15,952 nucleotides of DNA. Source: Candidatus Peregrinibacteria bacterium (lineage in GTDB: Bacteria > Patescibacteriota > Gracilibacteria > UBA1369 > UBA12463). The stretch covers positions 1 through 15,952 of the forward strand of contig JACRIA010000012.1 in assembly GCA_016215735.1 (NCBI GenBank). Reading direction: 5' to 3'. Positions 5,510 through 12,067 of this stretch are shown one piece after another. The notes beneath the pieces are model-generated. The model had not been told where the DNA came from. It ran no database searches and saw only the letters and a program-made list of their open reading frames with translations. How positions within the stretch are numbered: position 1 is the first letter of the stretch; every line of letters begins with the position of its first letter. A program made the position numbers and the translations under genes.

Positions 5510-7966
5510 CTAGATTTTGCGGCGGCGGAGCCTCAGCGAATTTACCACAACACTCACGCTTGAAAACGCCATTGCCGCGGAAGCGATGATTGGCGAAAGT
5601 AAAATTCCTGTTATGGGATAAAGAATTCCGGCCGCGACAGGAATTCCAACAATATTATATATAAAGGCCCAGAATAAATTTTGTTTTATAGTCCGCATCG
5701 TGTATTTTGAAAGTTTCATTGCCAGCAGAACTTTTTCGATTTTTCCTTTGATTAAAGTTATGTCAGCGGCCTCGATCGCAATGTCTGTACCTGTAGCCAT
5801 CGCGATCCCAACATCGGATTGAACGAGCGCAGGAGCATCATTAATTCCATCGCCGACCATAGCAACAATTAATCCCTCGCTCTGAAGTTCTTTAATTTTA
5901 TTAACTTTAGCTTCAGGCTTCACTTCAGCAAAAAACTTTTTAATGCCGAGTTTGCGGCTAATGGCCTCAGCCGTGCGCTTATTGTCGCCTGTAAGCATAA
6001 TCGGCGTGACGCCGATAGCGTCTAATCCATTTATAACTTCGGCGCTTCCTTCTTTTGGCGCATCAGCAATCGCGATAACAGCTCGCACGATATTATCGCC
6101 GCTGAAAACAACAGTCTTTGCTTCAGAAGAAAATTTTTCATATTGCTCCTGCATCGAGGCGGAAATGACAATCTTATTTTTTTTCATAAAATCAAGACTG
6201 CCGATAAAATAGACTGCGCCTTGCGCCGCGGCTTGAACCCCATATCCTTCAATCGCTCTAAAATCAGAAATGGGCAGGGCTTTTGCGCCATGTTTTTCGC
6301 CATACCTGCAAATTGCCTCTGCCAAACTGTGTTCGGATTTTTTCTCTATCGAATATAAAATCGGCAAAATTTGCCCCTTGCTTTCATCAAAAAAATCAGT
6401 GACTTCTGGATGGCCTTCTGTGAGAGTTCCTGTTTTATCAAAAACTATCGCATCAGCTTTGTGGGCGATTTCAAGCGCCGCTGCATTTTTGATTAAAATT
6501 CCCTTCTCCGCGCCCTTCCCAACCCCGACAATAATTGCTGTGGGAGTCGCAAGCCCAAGCGCACATGGACACGCAATAATAAGAACTGTTATGAATGTGA
6601 TTAAAGCAAAATTGAATCTTGGTTCCGGCCCGATAATCAGCCATATAACAAACGCGGCAGCAGCTATCGCGATCACAACCGGCACAAAAATCGAAGAAAC
6701 GTGATCAGCCAGCTTTTGAATCGGAGCTTTTGATCCCTGCGCTTCTTCAACCATTTTGATTATCTGCGCGAGTACAGTGTCATGGCCGACTTTAGTCACG
6801 CGAAAATTAAAAGATCCTGTCTTATTCATCGTGGCGCCGTAAACTAAATCATCCTTCACTTTGAGAACAGGTTTGCTCTCGCCGGTGAGCATTGATTCAT
6901 CAACATACGAATGACCTTCGACTATAACGCCGTCAATTGGTATTTTAGCGCCCGGCTTTACAATCACAATATCCCCTATTTTAACATCAGCGATATCAAC
7001 TTCGATTTCTGCATCGCCTTTGAGCAAAATTGCTTTTTTAGCCTGCAGGCCGATTAATTTTTTCAAAGCTTCAGTCGTGCTTCCCTTTGCCTTCTCCTCC
7101 AAATATCTGCCGAGCAGGATTAATGTGATGATAATTGCCGCGACTTCAAAATAAAGCTGATTAGAAATCTGCATTCCGGCGCTTTCAAAAAATTTCGGAT
7201 AAAAAATCGCAAGGCTTGAAAAAAGATAAGCGCTTCCAGTCCCAACCGCAATCAACGTATTCATATCAGCGGTTTTGTGCTTCAAATTCGATAGCGCGGC
7301 TTTAAAAAACTGCGATCCCGCCCAGACAATCACCGGCGTCGTGAATATAAATTGAACAATGTAATTCCATTTCATTGGGAGAAATAGATCTATAGCGCCG
7401 GACAAAGCTGGAAAATAATGCGACATGGCAAGCACTGTCGGCACAATGGTTAATATCGCGGCAAAAATCGTTTTGATTTTTAATTTTCTAATCCGGGCCT
7501 CGCGGATTTTTTTCTCTGCATCAACAGCTTCCTCGGTCTTCAGAATAGCTTCATAACCAGCGCTGTCAATAACTTTTTTCAATTTATCAACATCTGTAAT
7601 ATTGGAATCAAATTCAGCGATCGCTTCACTATTCGCGAAACTCGTTTCAGCTCTAATAACGCCTTTTGCGTCAAGAAGCGCGGTCTTCACAACTCCAGCG
7701 CAATGGTCAGAAGCCATGCCGATAACCTTAAAAGAAGCTGTTTTGGTATTCATTTCAGTTTTTTCCAGATCGTAGGCTCCGACTGACTTCACAACTTTTT
7801 GCAATTCAACAAAACCTGTTTTTTTCTCGTCAAATTCAATAGCGGCTTTTTCAGTCGAAAAATTGATATGCGCATTATGCACTCCGGCTGACTTTTTTAA
7901 TTTGTTTTCTATTCTTATCGCACACGAAGCGCAATCCATTCCTGTAACGCGATATGTTTCTTTCAT
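5510..7966 (-). CDS. copA: Copper-exporting P1B-1-type ATPase
   Basis: An 818-residue heavy-metal ATPase that pumps Cu(I) out of the cytoplasm using ATP. The first HMA domain has the intact ligand loop GMDCASC (C12, C15). The second is degenerate, with GMASDHC (only C89). Eight membrane helices follow. The actuator has DESMLTGES (TGE at 361-363), helix 6 carries the CPC metal site (466-468, ACPCALGLATPTA), the phosphorylated Asp is D510 in DKTGTLTEG, and MLTGDN and GDGINDAPAL complete the hinge. The nucleotide-binding HP motif is SEHS (544-547) instead of the usual SEHP; the His is kept. The last helices show NLFWAFIYN and MAFSSVSVVVNS, the P1B-1 Cu(I) signature. It is the last gene of the minus-strand operon, 2 bp after the His-rich peptide gene, so CsoR control from upstream is expected. 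Confidence 0.95.
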   Translation of the reverse strand: MKETYRVTGMDCASCAIRIENKLKKSAGVHNAHINFSTEKAAIEFDEKKTGFVELQKVVKSVGAYDLEKTEMNTKTASFKVIGMASDHCAGVVKTALLDAKGVIRAETSFANSEAIAEFDSNITDVDKLKKVIDSAGYEAILKTEEAVDAEKKIREARIRKLKIKTIFAAILTIVPTVLAMSHYFPALSGAIDLFLPMKWNYIVQFIFTTPVIVWAGSQFFKAALSNLKHKTADMNTLIAVGTGSAYLFSSLAIFYPKFFESAGMQISNQLYFEVAAIIITLILLGRYLEEKAKGSTTEALKKLIGLQAKKAILLKGDAEIEVDIADVKIGDIVIVKPGAKIPIDGVIVEGHSYVDESMLTGESKPVLKVKDDLVYGATMNKTGSFNFRVTKVGHDTVLAQIIKMVEEAQGSKAPIQKLADHVSSIFVPVVIAIAAAAFVIWLIIGPEPRFNFALITFITVLIIACPCALGLATPTAIIVGVGKGAEKGILIKNAAALEIAHKADAIVFDKTGTLTEGHPEVTDFFDESKGQILPILYSIEKKSEHSLAEAICRYGEKHGAKALPISDFRAIEGYGVQAAAQGAVYFIGSLDFMKKNKIVISASMQEQYEKFSSEAKTVVFSGDNIVRAVIAIADAPKEGSAEVINGLDAIGVTPIMLTGDNKRTAEAISRKLGIKKFFAEVKPEAKVNKIKELQSEGLIVAMVGDGINDAPALVQSDVGIAMATGTDIAIEAADITLIKGKIEKVLLAMKLSKYTMRTIKQNLFWAFIYNIVGIPVAAGILYPITGILLSPIIASAAMAFSSVSVVVNSLRLRRRKI

Positions 7967-7968
7967 GA

Positions 7969-8136
7969 TTATTCGTGTTTATGATGTTTCTTATGATCGC
8001 CGTGATCATCATGGCTATCCCCATGCGAATGTCCTCCGCAGCAGCCGTGCCCGCCGCCTTCTCCGCTGAAAAATCCGCCCTTATACAATAAGCCGCCGAT
8101 AACAGCGATCAAAACAATAAAGAACATAAATCCCAT
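7969..8136 (-). CDS. 55-residue His-rich membrane peptide, probable metal binder
   Basis: A short frame immediately before copA (2 bp gap). It starts MGFMFFIVLIAVIGGLLY, a single membrane helix, then has a Gly-rich linker and a polar tail with 11 His and two adjacent Cys: HGCCGGHSHGDSHDDHGDHK, then KHHKHE. The cluster CC plus HSH/HDDHGDH/HH suits binding of soft or borderline metal ions at the membrane face, so it may feed or buffer copper for the pump or for the extracytoplasmic proteins of the operon. The leader is a perfect 24-bp copy of the one before the gene at 2995, with TTTTTTAACC upstream of ATG, which supports real translation. It is too short for routine gene calling. The family is unknown to me. 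Confidence 0.8.
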   Translation of the reverse strand: MGFMFFIVLIAVIGGLLYKGGFFSGEGGGHGCCGGHSHGDSHDDHGDHKKHHKHE

Positions 8137-8157
8137 ATAAATTTTGGTTAAAAAATA
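8134..8157 (-). repeat. 24-bp leader repeat, copy 2 (copy 1 at 2993-3016)
   Basis: The 24 bases up to and including the ATG are identical at 2993-3016 and 8134-8157, both read on the minus strand. The core is TTTTTTAACC, then AAAATTTAT, then ATG. The two downstream proteins are unrelated, so the identity is confined to the leader. Confidence 0.7.
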
Positions 8158-8166
8158 AATATTTAA

Positions 8167-8658
8167 TTAACAGCAATCGTCAAGTTTTTTTATGATTCCG
8201 CCTTCGCGGCCAGCTTGTTTCTGTTCTTCAACAACGTCTCTATGCCGCACGCCCTGAAACAAAAATGTCGCGATAAAAATCAATATCGCCGTGAAAACAA
8301 ATATCGGCACAAAAATGTCCAGTCTTTCAATCAGAAACGCAAACACGCCATATAGTCCGCCGACAATCAAAATGATCCTCACGAACCAAAAGTTTTTAAT
8401 CTGCTTATTTTTATAAACCGGTTCAAGTTTATACATAATGCCCGAAATACTCATGCCGAGCATAATTGCAATAAGCTCAATCGAAACAGCATACCCCGCA
8501 AACCAAAGAATCAAAAGCAACAGCCACGACAATCCGTTAGCAACGCATATCGCACACAAACGCTCTCGCATTTTTCCTTTCAAATAAGGCTTCAGCATCG
8601 CCAAACCGAAATAAAAAACAGGAAGCAAAACAAGCGGGAAAAAATTTAGATAATTCAT
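8167..8658 (-). CDS. Membrane protein with CxxC and terminal CC, function unknown
   Basis: A 163-residue protein with about four membrane helices (roughly residues 5-22, 38-55, 58-75 and, after a short basic loop, 90-135 as one or two more). A short loop after the first helix carries RERLCAICVANG (C35, C38), and the soluble tail ends KKLDDCC (C162, C163). I do not recognise the family. It starts 1 bp after the stop of the thioredoxin/CcdA fusion gene (TAA-T-ATG), so the two are probably translated together. CxxC at the membrane boundary and a terminal CC could take part in the same dithiol relay or bind copper; both are inference from position and cysteines only. Confidence 0.8.
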   Translation of the reverse strand: MNYLNFFPLVLLPVFYFGLAMLKPYLKGKMRERLCAICVANGLSWLLLLILWFAGYAVSIELIAIMLGMSISGIMYKLEPVYKNKQIKNFWFVRIILIVGGLYGVFAFLIERLDIFVPIFVFTAILIFIATFLFQGVRHRDVVEEQKQAGREGGIIKKLDDCC

Positions 8659-8659
8659 A

Positions 8660-9904
8660 TTATGTAAAAAATAAAAGAATAATTAAACCGAGCGCAATCA
8701 TAAACGCGCCGAGGCCGAGCTTGATAATTTTTGATTCAGCCCGCTCTAAAACCTGCATATGTTCAACGGTGCGCGGATTTCCAGCAAAAATCAAAAGAAT
8801 TATCAGCGGCGTGACAAAAATAAAGTTATACCAAGTAAGCCACGCAAGGCCGCTCGCGTAAGTCTGCGAAACGCCTAGCAAGCCTATAACCGCAACATAG
8901 ATTCCGCCCGAACACGGAAAAGTGCAAAGCCCAACCAAAAAACCTCCGATAAATGCAGCCGGCAAAGTCGCTCTGTACATCCATTTTTCAAGTGTCGCTT
9001 TTGTATCAATCGGAATGCGCAGTTTGATTGGAAACTGCGGAAAAATCACGCCGAGAATTTGTATAATGCCTAAAATAATTACTAAATATGAACCTATTTT
9101 CGCCATCAAATGCGGCGCTCCGCTTATCACAAATGCCTGCGCCAGTCCGATTCCTATTAAAAAATAAGCCAGAAAAATCGCAAAAATATAGGTAAGACCC
9201 ATTTTCCAAACAGCCAAACGGGTTTTTCTTATTGAAAACAAAAATGCGATAAAAAACAAAAGCACCGCGAACGCGCATGGATTAAGCCCATCCAAAAACG
9301 CAGAGCCTGTTATAAGCCACAGAAAATCAAAAAATCCGCGCTTTTTTCCGTCAAAGCTTAATCCGCCGGAAGATTGTTTAAGCCAATCCAGATAAGTTTT
9401 TATTGGCTCGGAAATTTTGTAAGTTTTGATTTCTCCGCGAAAATCCCAAACTTTGTAATCAGGCGGCGCCGCGTGCATTTGATCCTGATAAACCAGAATT
9501 TTGCCATATTCGTTCTGATGTTCCAATAGATACTGCATTATCTCTGTCGGCACATGGCCGCCTATCAATAATTTATCGCCTACAAATGCTTCTATATGGC
9601 TCTGCAGTTCAAAAGGGACATCCCAGTTTTTATTGTAATCATTCAGGATTACGCGGTTTTGTCTGTCATTTATATAATCGCGCAAATCAATTTCATAACC
9701 ATATTTAGCGAAAAATCCCGGATAAAAATTTTTGACAAGCTCGCCGCAGTCTGCGCACGCTTCATTAAAAAACACAACAGCTCTATTTTGCGCGTTCACT
9801 CCAGCCGCGTCTGCATGCACGATATGCGCACTGGTAAACAAGTTTGCTGCTAACGCAGTTAAAAATAAAATTCCTGTTAAAAATGCTAAAAATATCTTTT
9901 TCAT
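8660..9904 (-). CDS. Thioredoxin-like domain fused to CcdA/DsbD-type electron conduit
   Basis: A 414-residue fusion. Residues 1-32 look like a signal peptide or anchor. Residues about 40-175 form an extracytoplasmic thioredoxin-like domain with VVFFNEACADCGEL (C50-A-D-C53). From about 190 to the end lie six or more helices of the CcdA/DsbD family, which pass electrons from cytoplasmic thioredoxin across the membrane through a pair of cysteines. The conserved sites are LNPCAFAVLLFF (C210) and GLCTFPCSGGIY (C327, C331). The fused domain would be the first acceptor outside. Its start overlaps the stop of the DUF1573 gene by ATGA. In this operon it probably keeps Cys-bearing copper-binding proteins reduced; classic cytochrome c maturation genes are absent nearby. 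I am confident of the two domains; the physiological target is inferred. Confidence 0.9.
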   Translation of the reverse strand: MKKIFLAFLTGILFLTALAANLFTSAHIVHADAAGVNAQNRAVVFFNEACADCGELVKNFYPGFFAKYGYEIDLRDYINDRQNRVILNDYNKNWDVPFELQSHIEAFVGDKLLIGGHVPTEIMQYLLEHQNEYGKILVYQDQMHAAPPDYKVWDFRGEIKTYKISEPIKTYLDWLKQSSGGLSFDGKKRGFFDFLWLITGSAFLDGLNPCAFAVLLFFIAFLFSIRKTRLAVWKMGLTYIFAIFLAYFLIGIGLAQAFVISGAPHLMAKIGSYLVIILGIIQILGVIFPQFPIKLRIPIDTKATLEKWMYRATLPAAFIGGFLVGLCTFPCSGGIYVAVIGLLGVSQTYASGLAWLTWYNFIFVTPLIILLIFAGNPRTVEHMQVLERAESKIIKLGLGAFMIALGLIILLFFT

Positions 9905-10380
9905 GAGCTCTTTTTGATAACATTGCCGTCAAATCGAAATGTAATTTCAGGCGTTAAAGTTGAATTTGTCTTAAAAATTATTTCTCTGGTAATCGGACCT
10001 GTAGCATCAGGCCCATGCGCGAGCGAATCAAAAACAACAGTTACGTTTTTTCTTTCGCCCGCCTCTATCAAACCGATGTATGTGGGCGCGTGCATTGTTA
10101 TAATTTTATCGTCCAAAAAAGCCTCGGTGCACATGCAAGTCGTAATCGCGGAGGTTATCTCGACGCTTTCATTGCCGCTGTTAACAATTTCAAAGCTCGT
10201 GCTTTTCTTCCCGCCGAAAATATCAATGTCGCCGAAATTGTAGCCCGGGGGCCTGATTTCAATTCTTCCGCTCGAAGCTTTGGCCTCAAACGCTCCCGAA
10301 AGCCCGATTAAAACGCCAATCCCGATAACCGCCAAGGCAACTATACCGATAATCAATAATTTTTTGGAATCTTCGCTCAT
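9901..10380 (-). CDS. Membrane-anchored DUF1573-domain protein with CMC motif
   Basis: A 159-residue protein with an N-terminal helix (about residues 8-28) and one DUF1573 immunoglobulin-like beta domain outside the membrane. Family landmarks are IEIRPPGYNFGDID, FEIVNSGNESVEI, and the Cys motif TTCMCTEA (C82, C84), where most members have SCGCT. DUF1573 has no settled function, but in this operon its C-x-C is a plausible copper or redox ligand. The 16-bp gap from the preceding gene holds TTTAACCC 8-9 nt before the ATG, and its end overlaps the fusion gene by ATGA. It is a paralogue of the lipoprotein just upstream but not a recent copy. Confidence 0.88.
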   Translation of the reverse strand: MSEDSKKLLIIGIVALAVIGIGVLIGLSGAFEAKASSGRIEIRPPGYNFGDIDIFGGKKSTSFEIVNSGNESVEITSAITTCMCTEAFLDDKIITMHAPTYIGLIEAGERKNVTVVFDSLAHGPDATGPITREIIFKTNSTLTPEITFRFDGNVIKKSS

Positions 10381-10396
10381 ATTAAACTGGGTTAAA

Positions 10397-10798
10397 TTAT
10401 TTTATTACATTTGCTTTGATTTGTACTTCTAATTCCGGCGTCTCGGGATCGCTTGTCTGCAAATAAACCATCCTTACAACCGGCCCAAACTGATCTTTAT
10501 GCGCTTCCGGATCAAAATGTACTTTCATATTTCTTGATTCGCCGGCCGTTAAGTCGGATTTGTCCATTTCAGCGACAGTGCATCCGCAGCTTGTGGAAAT
10601 CTTGTTAAATTTTAGAGGCGCCAAACCTATATTTTTAACAACAAAATCCGTCGAAACTTTGCCTTTACTTTGAACAATCTCGCCAAAATCATAAGACGCA
10701 GGAATGACTTCGATTTTCGGGGCGCTGTTTTGCACAACGCATCCCGCAAGCCCGAAAGCGCCTGCCGCCAAAACCAAAATTATTATAAGTTTTTTCAT
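10397..10798 (-). CDS. DUF1573-domain lipoprotein with CGC motif
   Basis: A 133-residue lipoprotein: signal MKKLIIILVLAAGAFGLAGC with lipobox LAGC, so Cys20 would be lipidated. It then has a single DUF1573 domain with IEVIPASYDFGEI, DFVVKNIGLAPL, and the hallmark STSCGCTVAE (C71, C73). It is anchored to the outer face of the membrane, next to the membrane-bound DUF1573 protein encoded 16 bp downstream. Two DUF1573 proteins with different anchors suggest a pair that hands on metal or electrons; this is inference. The assignment to DUF1573 is secure. Confidence 0.9.
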   Translation of the reverse strand: MKKLIIILVLAAGAFGLAGCVVQNSAPKIEVIPASYDFGEIVQSKGKVSTDFVVKNIGLAPLKFNKISTSCGCTVAEMDKSDLTAGESRNMKVHFDPEAHKDQFGPVVRMVYLQTSDPETPELEVQIKANVIK

Positions 10799-10822
10799 CT
10801 GCCGTTTATTATTTTTGCTTCC

Positions 10823-11005
10823 CTAGCACTGGCCCGCCATATCAGGTAATTCAAAATTATAATTCGCGCTTGCGGAAGCGCCGCCCCCGGAAATTTTCCC
10901 ATTTATGGAAACCAGCAAATAAGCGGAATAGATATTCACCAAAATAAGAATTGTGATTCCGGAAAGTACAAGAATCGGTTTACATTTTTGCACTATTTGC
11001 AGCAT
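10823..11005 (-). CDS. Small single-helix membrane protein ending in Cys
   Basis: A 60-residue protein: basic N-terminus, one helix (about residues 10-32, PILVLSGITILILVNIYSAY), a Gly/Ala/Ser-rich linker, and the tail NFELPDMAGQC with Cys as the last residue. It lies 15 bp after the gene upstream, and that gap is almost entirely the motif TTTAACA plus 8 nt and ATG. It is in the same direction as its neighbours and only 24 bp from the next gene. I do not know the family. The terminal Cys is a theme shared with the membrane protein at 8167, which ends in CC. It is likely a real gene because of the tight operon spacing. Confidence 0.7.
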   Translation of the reverse strand: MLQIVQKCKPILVLSGITILILVNIYSAYLLVSINGKISGGGASASANYNFELPDMAGQC

Positions 11006-11020
11006 ATTTAATTTGTTAAA

Positions 11021-11653
11021 TTATTTATTTGCAACTCCTCCAAGCAAAGCGGCGATATCGGGAGTGTACGAGCCTTTTTGCGCCTGTTTTATATACTTTT
11101 TCATCATCTGCTTCGGGAAAAATAAAGCCTTCCATCTTGCCATCTCGCGCATAATTTCTTCATCACTAAATTCGTTCGGATGATTTTTAAGCAAATAAAG
11201 CGCGAGTCCTCTCATCGCGGAGCTGTGAGCGCATCCGCACGCTGGTTCGCCGTTCGGAAACGTTATTGATTTTGCGGAACAGCAAAATTCGCATGAGATG
11301 TTTGTTCCGAGTTTAATGTATCTCTTGCGCAAATCTTCTGGCAAAGATTCAACATCTATTTTATGCGGGCCGCGGTCAAAATCAGACATTTTTATAATCA
11401 TATAATTCATTATTTTTTGGCTGCGCAAATCAAACTCATAAACAACGCCAAGTTCTTCGCCGTAGATTTTCGGCGTTCCTTTTGAAAAAATAAGTGTTTT
11501 TGCGTCGATTGCCGAATCGCCTGTAAGATAAATTTCATCGCCGGAAATGCTGCTTGCCGCCGAAATAATCATATATTGGTTGAACAGCATTAAAATAGCC
11601 AAGAAAGCCGCAAGCCCGCCTATCAATTTTTTATTGAAGATATTAAACCTCAT
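11021..11653 (-). CDS. Exported or anchored protein with C-x2-CC / CGC-x-H cluster
   Basis: A 210-residue protein with an N-terminal hydrophobic segment (about residues 10-33) serving as signal or anchor. The middle part is probably beta-rich. The striking part is residues 121-143: SCEFCCSAKSITFPNGEPA followed by CGCAHSSAMRG, giving C121, C124, C125, C139, C141 and H143. After it comes a helical region with LALYLLKNHPNEFSDEEIM and WKALFFPKQMM. The layout recalls PCYCGC-type and other short Cys-cluster copper proteins, but I cannot place it in a named family with confidence. It follows the CsoR gene by 6 bp and is the first structural gene of the operon, so copper binding or sensing outside the membrane is the natural guess. 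Confidence 0.82.
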   Translation of the reverse strand: MRFNIFNKKLIGGLAAFLAILMLFNQYMIISAASSISGDEIYLTGDSAIDAKTLIFSKGTPKIYGEELGVVYEFDLRSQKIMNYMIIKMSDFDRGPHKIDVESLPEDLRKRYIKLGTNISCEFCCSAKSITFPNGEPACGCAHSSAMRGLALYLLKNHPNEFSDEEIMREMARWKALFFPKQMMKKYIKQAQKGSYTPDIAALLGGVANK

Positions 11654-11659
11654 GATAAT

Positions 11660-11929
11660 TCAGATTTTATTTAGAATTCTGATCATTTCGGCGATCAATT
11701 CTTGTTTTCTCTTATTGTTTTTGCTCTCCATCCCCGCCTTGAAACAAGTGTTCAGATGGTTTTCAAAAATAATCTTGTAAGCAGACTTCATAAACCCCTG
11801 CGCCGCAAGGCTTTGCTGCATGATATCCATGCAGTACGCGTCGCCTTCAACCATTTCAATAACTTTTTTCAGCATCCCTTCCGCCTTTTTTAAGTGCGCG
11901 AGAGCTTGTTTTTTAAATTCCGGTTTCAT
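11660..11929 (-). CDS. csoR: CsoR-family Cu(I)-sensing repressor
   Basis: An 89-residue all-helical protein of the CsoR/RcnR (DUF156) family. These cytoplasmic tetramers bind operator DNA and leave it when Cu(I) binds. The Cu(I) ligands of CsoR fall at the right spacing: Cys33 in AYCMDI, His58 and Cys62 in ENHLNTC (25 and 4 residues apart, as in the M. tuberculosis protein, C36/H61/C65). The N-terminal HLKKAEGMLKKV aligns with the family's HLKRIEGQ-type helix, though the Arg and Gln normally found there are changed. It is the first gene of the nine-gene operon ending in copA, and a promoter with a G-rich operator-like site lies 56-84 bp before its start. Autoregulation is likely. Confidence 0.9.
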   Translation of the reverse strand: MKPEFKKQALAHLKKAEGMLKKVIEMVEGDAYCMDIMQQSLAAQGFMKSAYKIIFENHLNTCFKAGMESKNNKRKQELIAEMIRILNKI

Positions 11930-11940
11930 AGTTTTAGAAA

Positions 11941-11970
11941 TTAGTATATATTAGAAATTAGAAATTGCAT
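11941..11970 (-). other. Possible 9-codon leader ORF before csoR
   Basis: ATG at 11970 opens MQFLISNIY and stops at 11941, 11 bp before the csoR start. It is preceded by AGGAGGAGGTGAAG, the only strong Shine-Dalgarno-like string seen in the window. The frame lies in an AT-rich repeat (TAATTTCTAA units), so it may be chance, and the G-rich string may instead be operator DNA. Confidence 0.25.
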
Positions 11971-11972
11971 CT

Positions 11973-12013
11973 TCACCTCCTCCTATGGTACAGGTTATCT
12001 AGATTAAAGTCAA
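11973..12013 (-). promoter_or_regulatory. Promoter and candidate CsoR operator of the copper operon
   Basis: On the minus strand TTGACT (12013-12008), a 17-nt spacer and TACCAT (11990-11985) form a credible promoter. The -10 runs straight into AGGAGGAGGTG, so GTACCATAGGAGGAGGTG (11991-11974) has an ACC...GGT inverted repeat around a G-rich centre. This recalls CsoR operators (TACC-type arms with a G-tract) and overlaps the -10 and start site, where a repressor would act. The match to a CsoR site is by eye only. Confidence 0.45.
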
Positions 12014-12025
12014 ATGAAAATTCAA

Positions 12026-12038
12026 CAGGCTTAGCCTG
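12026..12038. repeat. Short palindrome CAGGC-TTA-GCCTG
   Basis: A 5-bp stem with a 3-nt loop in the 138-bp gap between csoR and the minus-strand gene that ends at 12068. No U-tract follows, so it is at best a weak terminator. The rest of this gap holds the csoR promoter and the AT-rich leader, and nothing else I can name. Confidence 0.3.
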
Positions 12039-12067
12039 CACGGCATCGCGAGCGCTGGGATTACGCT

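Noticed and set aside
6270..6704. 144-codon plus-strand frame inside copA
   Set aside because: It is antisense to the phosphorylation and membrane region of CopA, has no family features, and arises from codon bias.
9006..9278. Minus-strand frame inside the thioredoxin/CcdA gene
   Set aside because: It overlaps conserved membrane helices in another frame and shows no motif.
11939..11966. CRISPR-like or satellite array in the csoR leader
   Set aside because: The TAATTTCTAA-type units are short, AT-only and irregular, with no spacers.
12026..12038. Rho-independent terminator after the EF-like gene
   Set aside because: The stem is only 5 bp and no U-tract follows on either strand.
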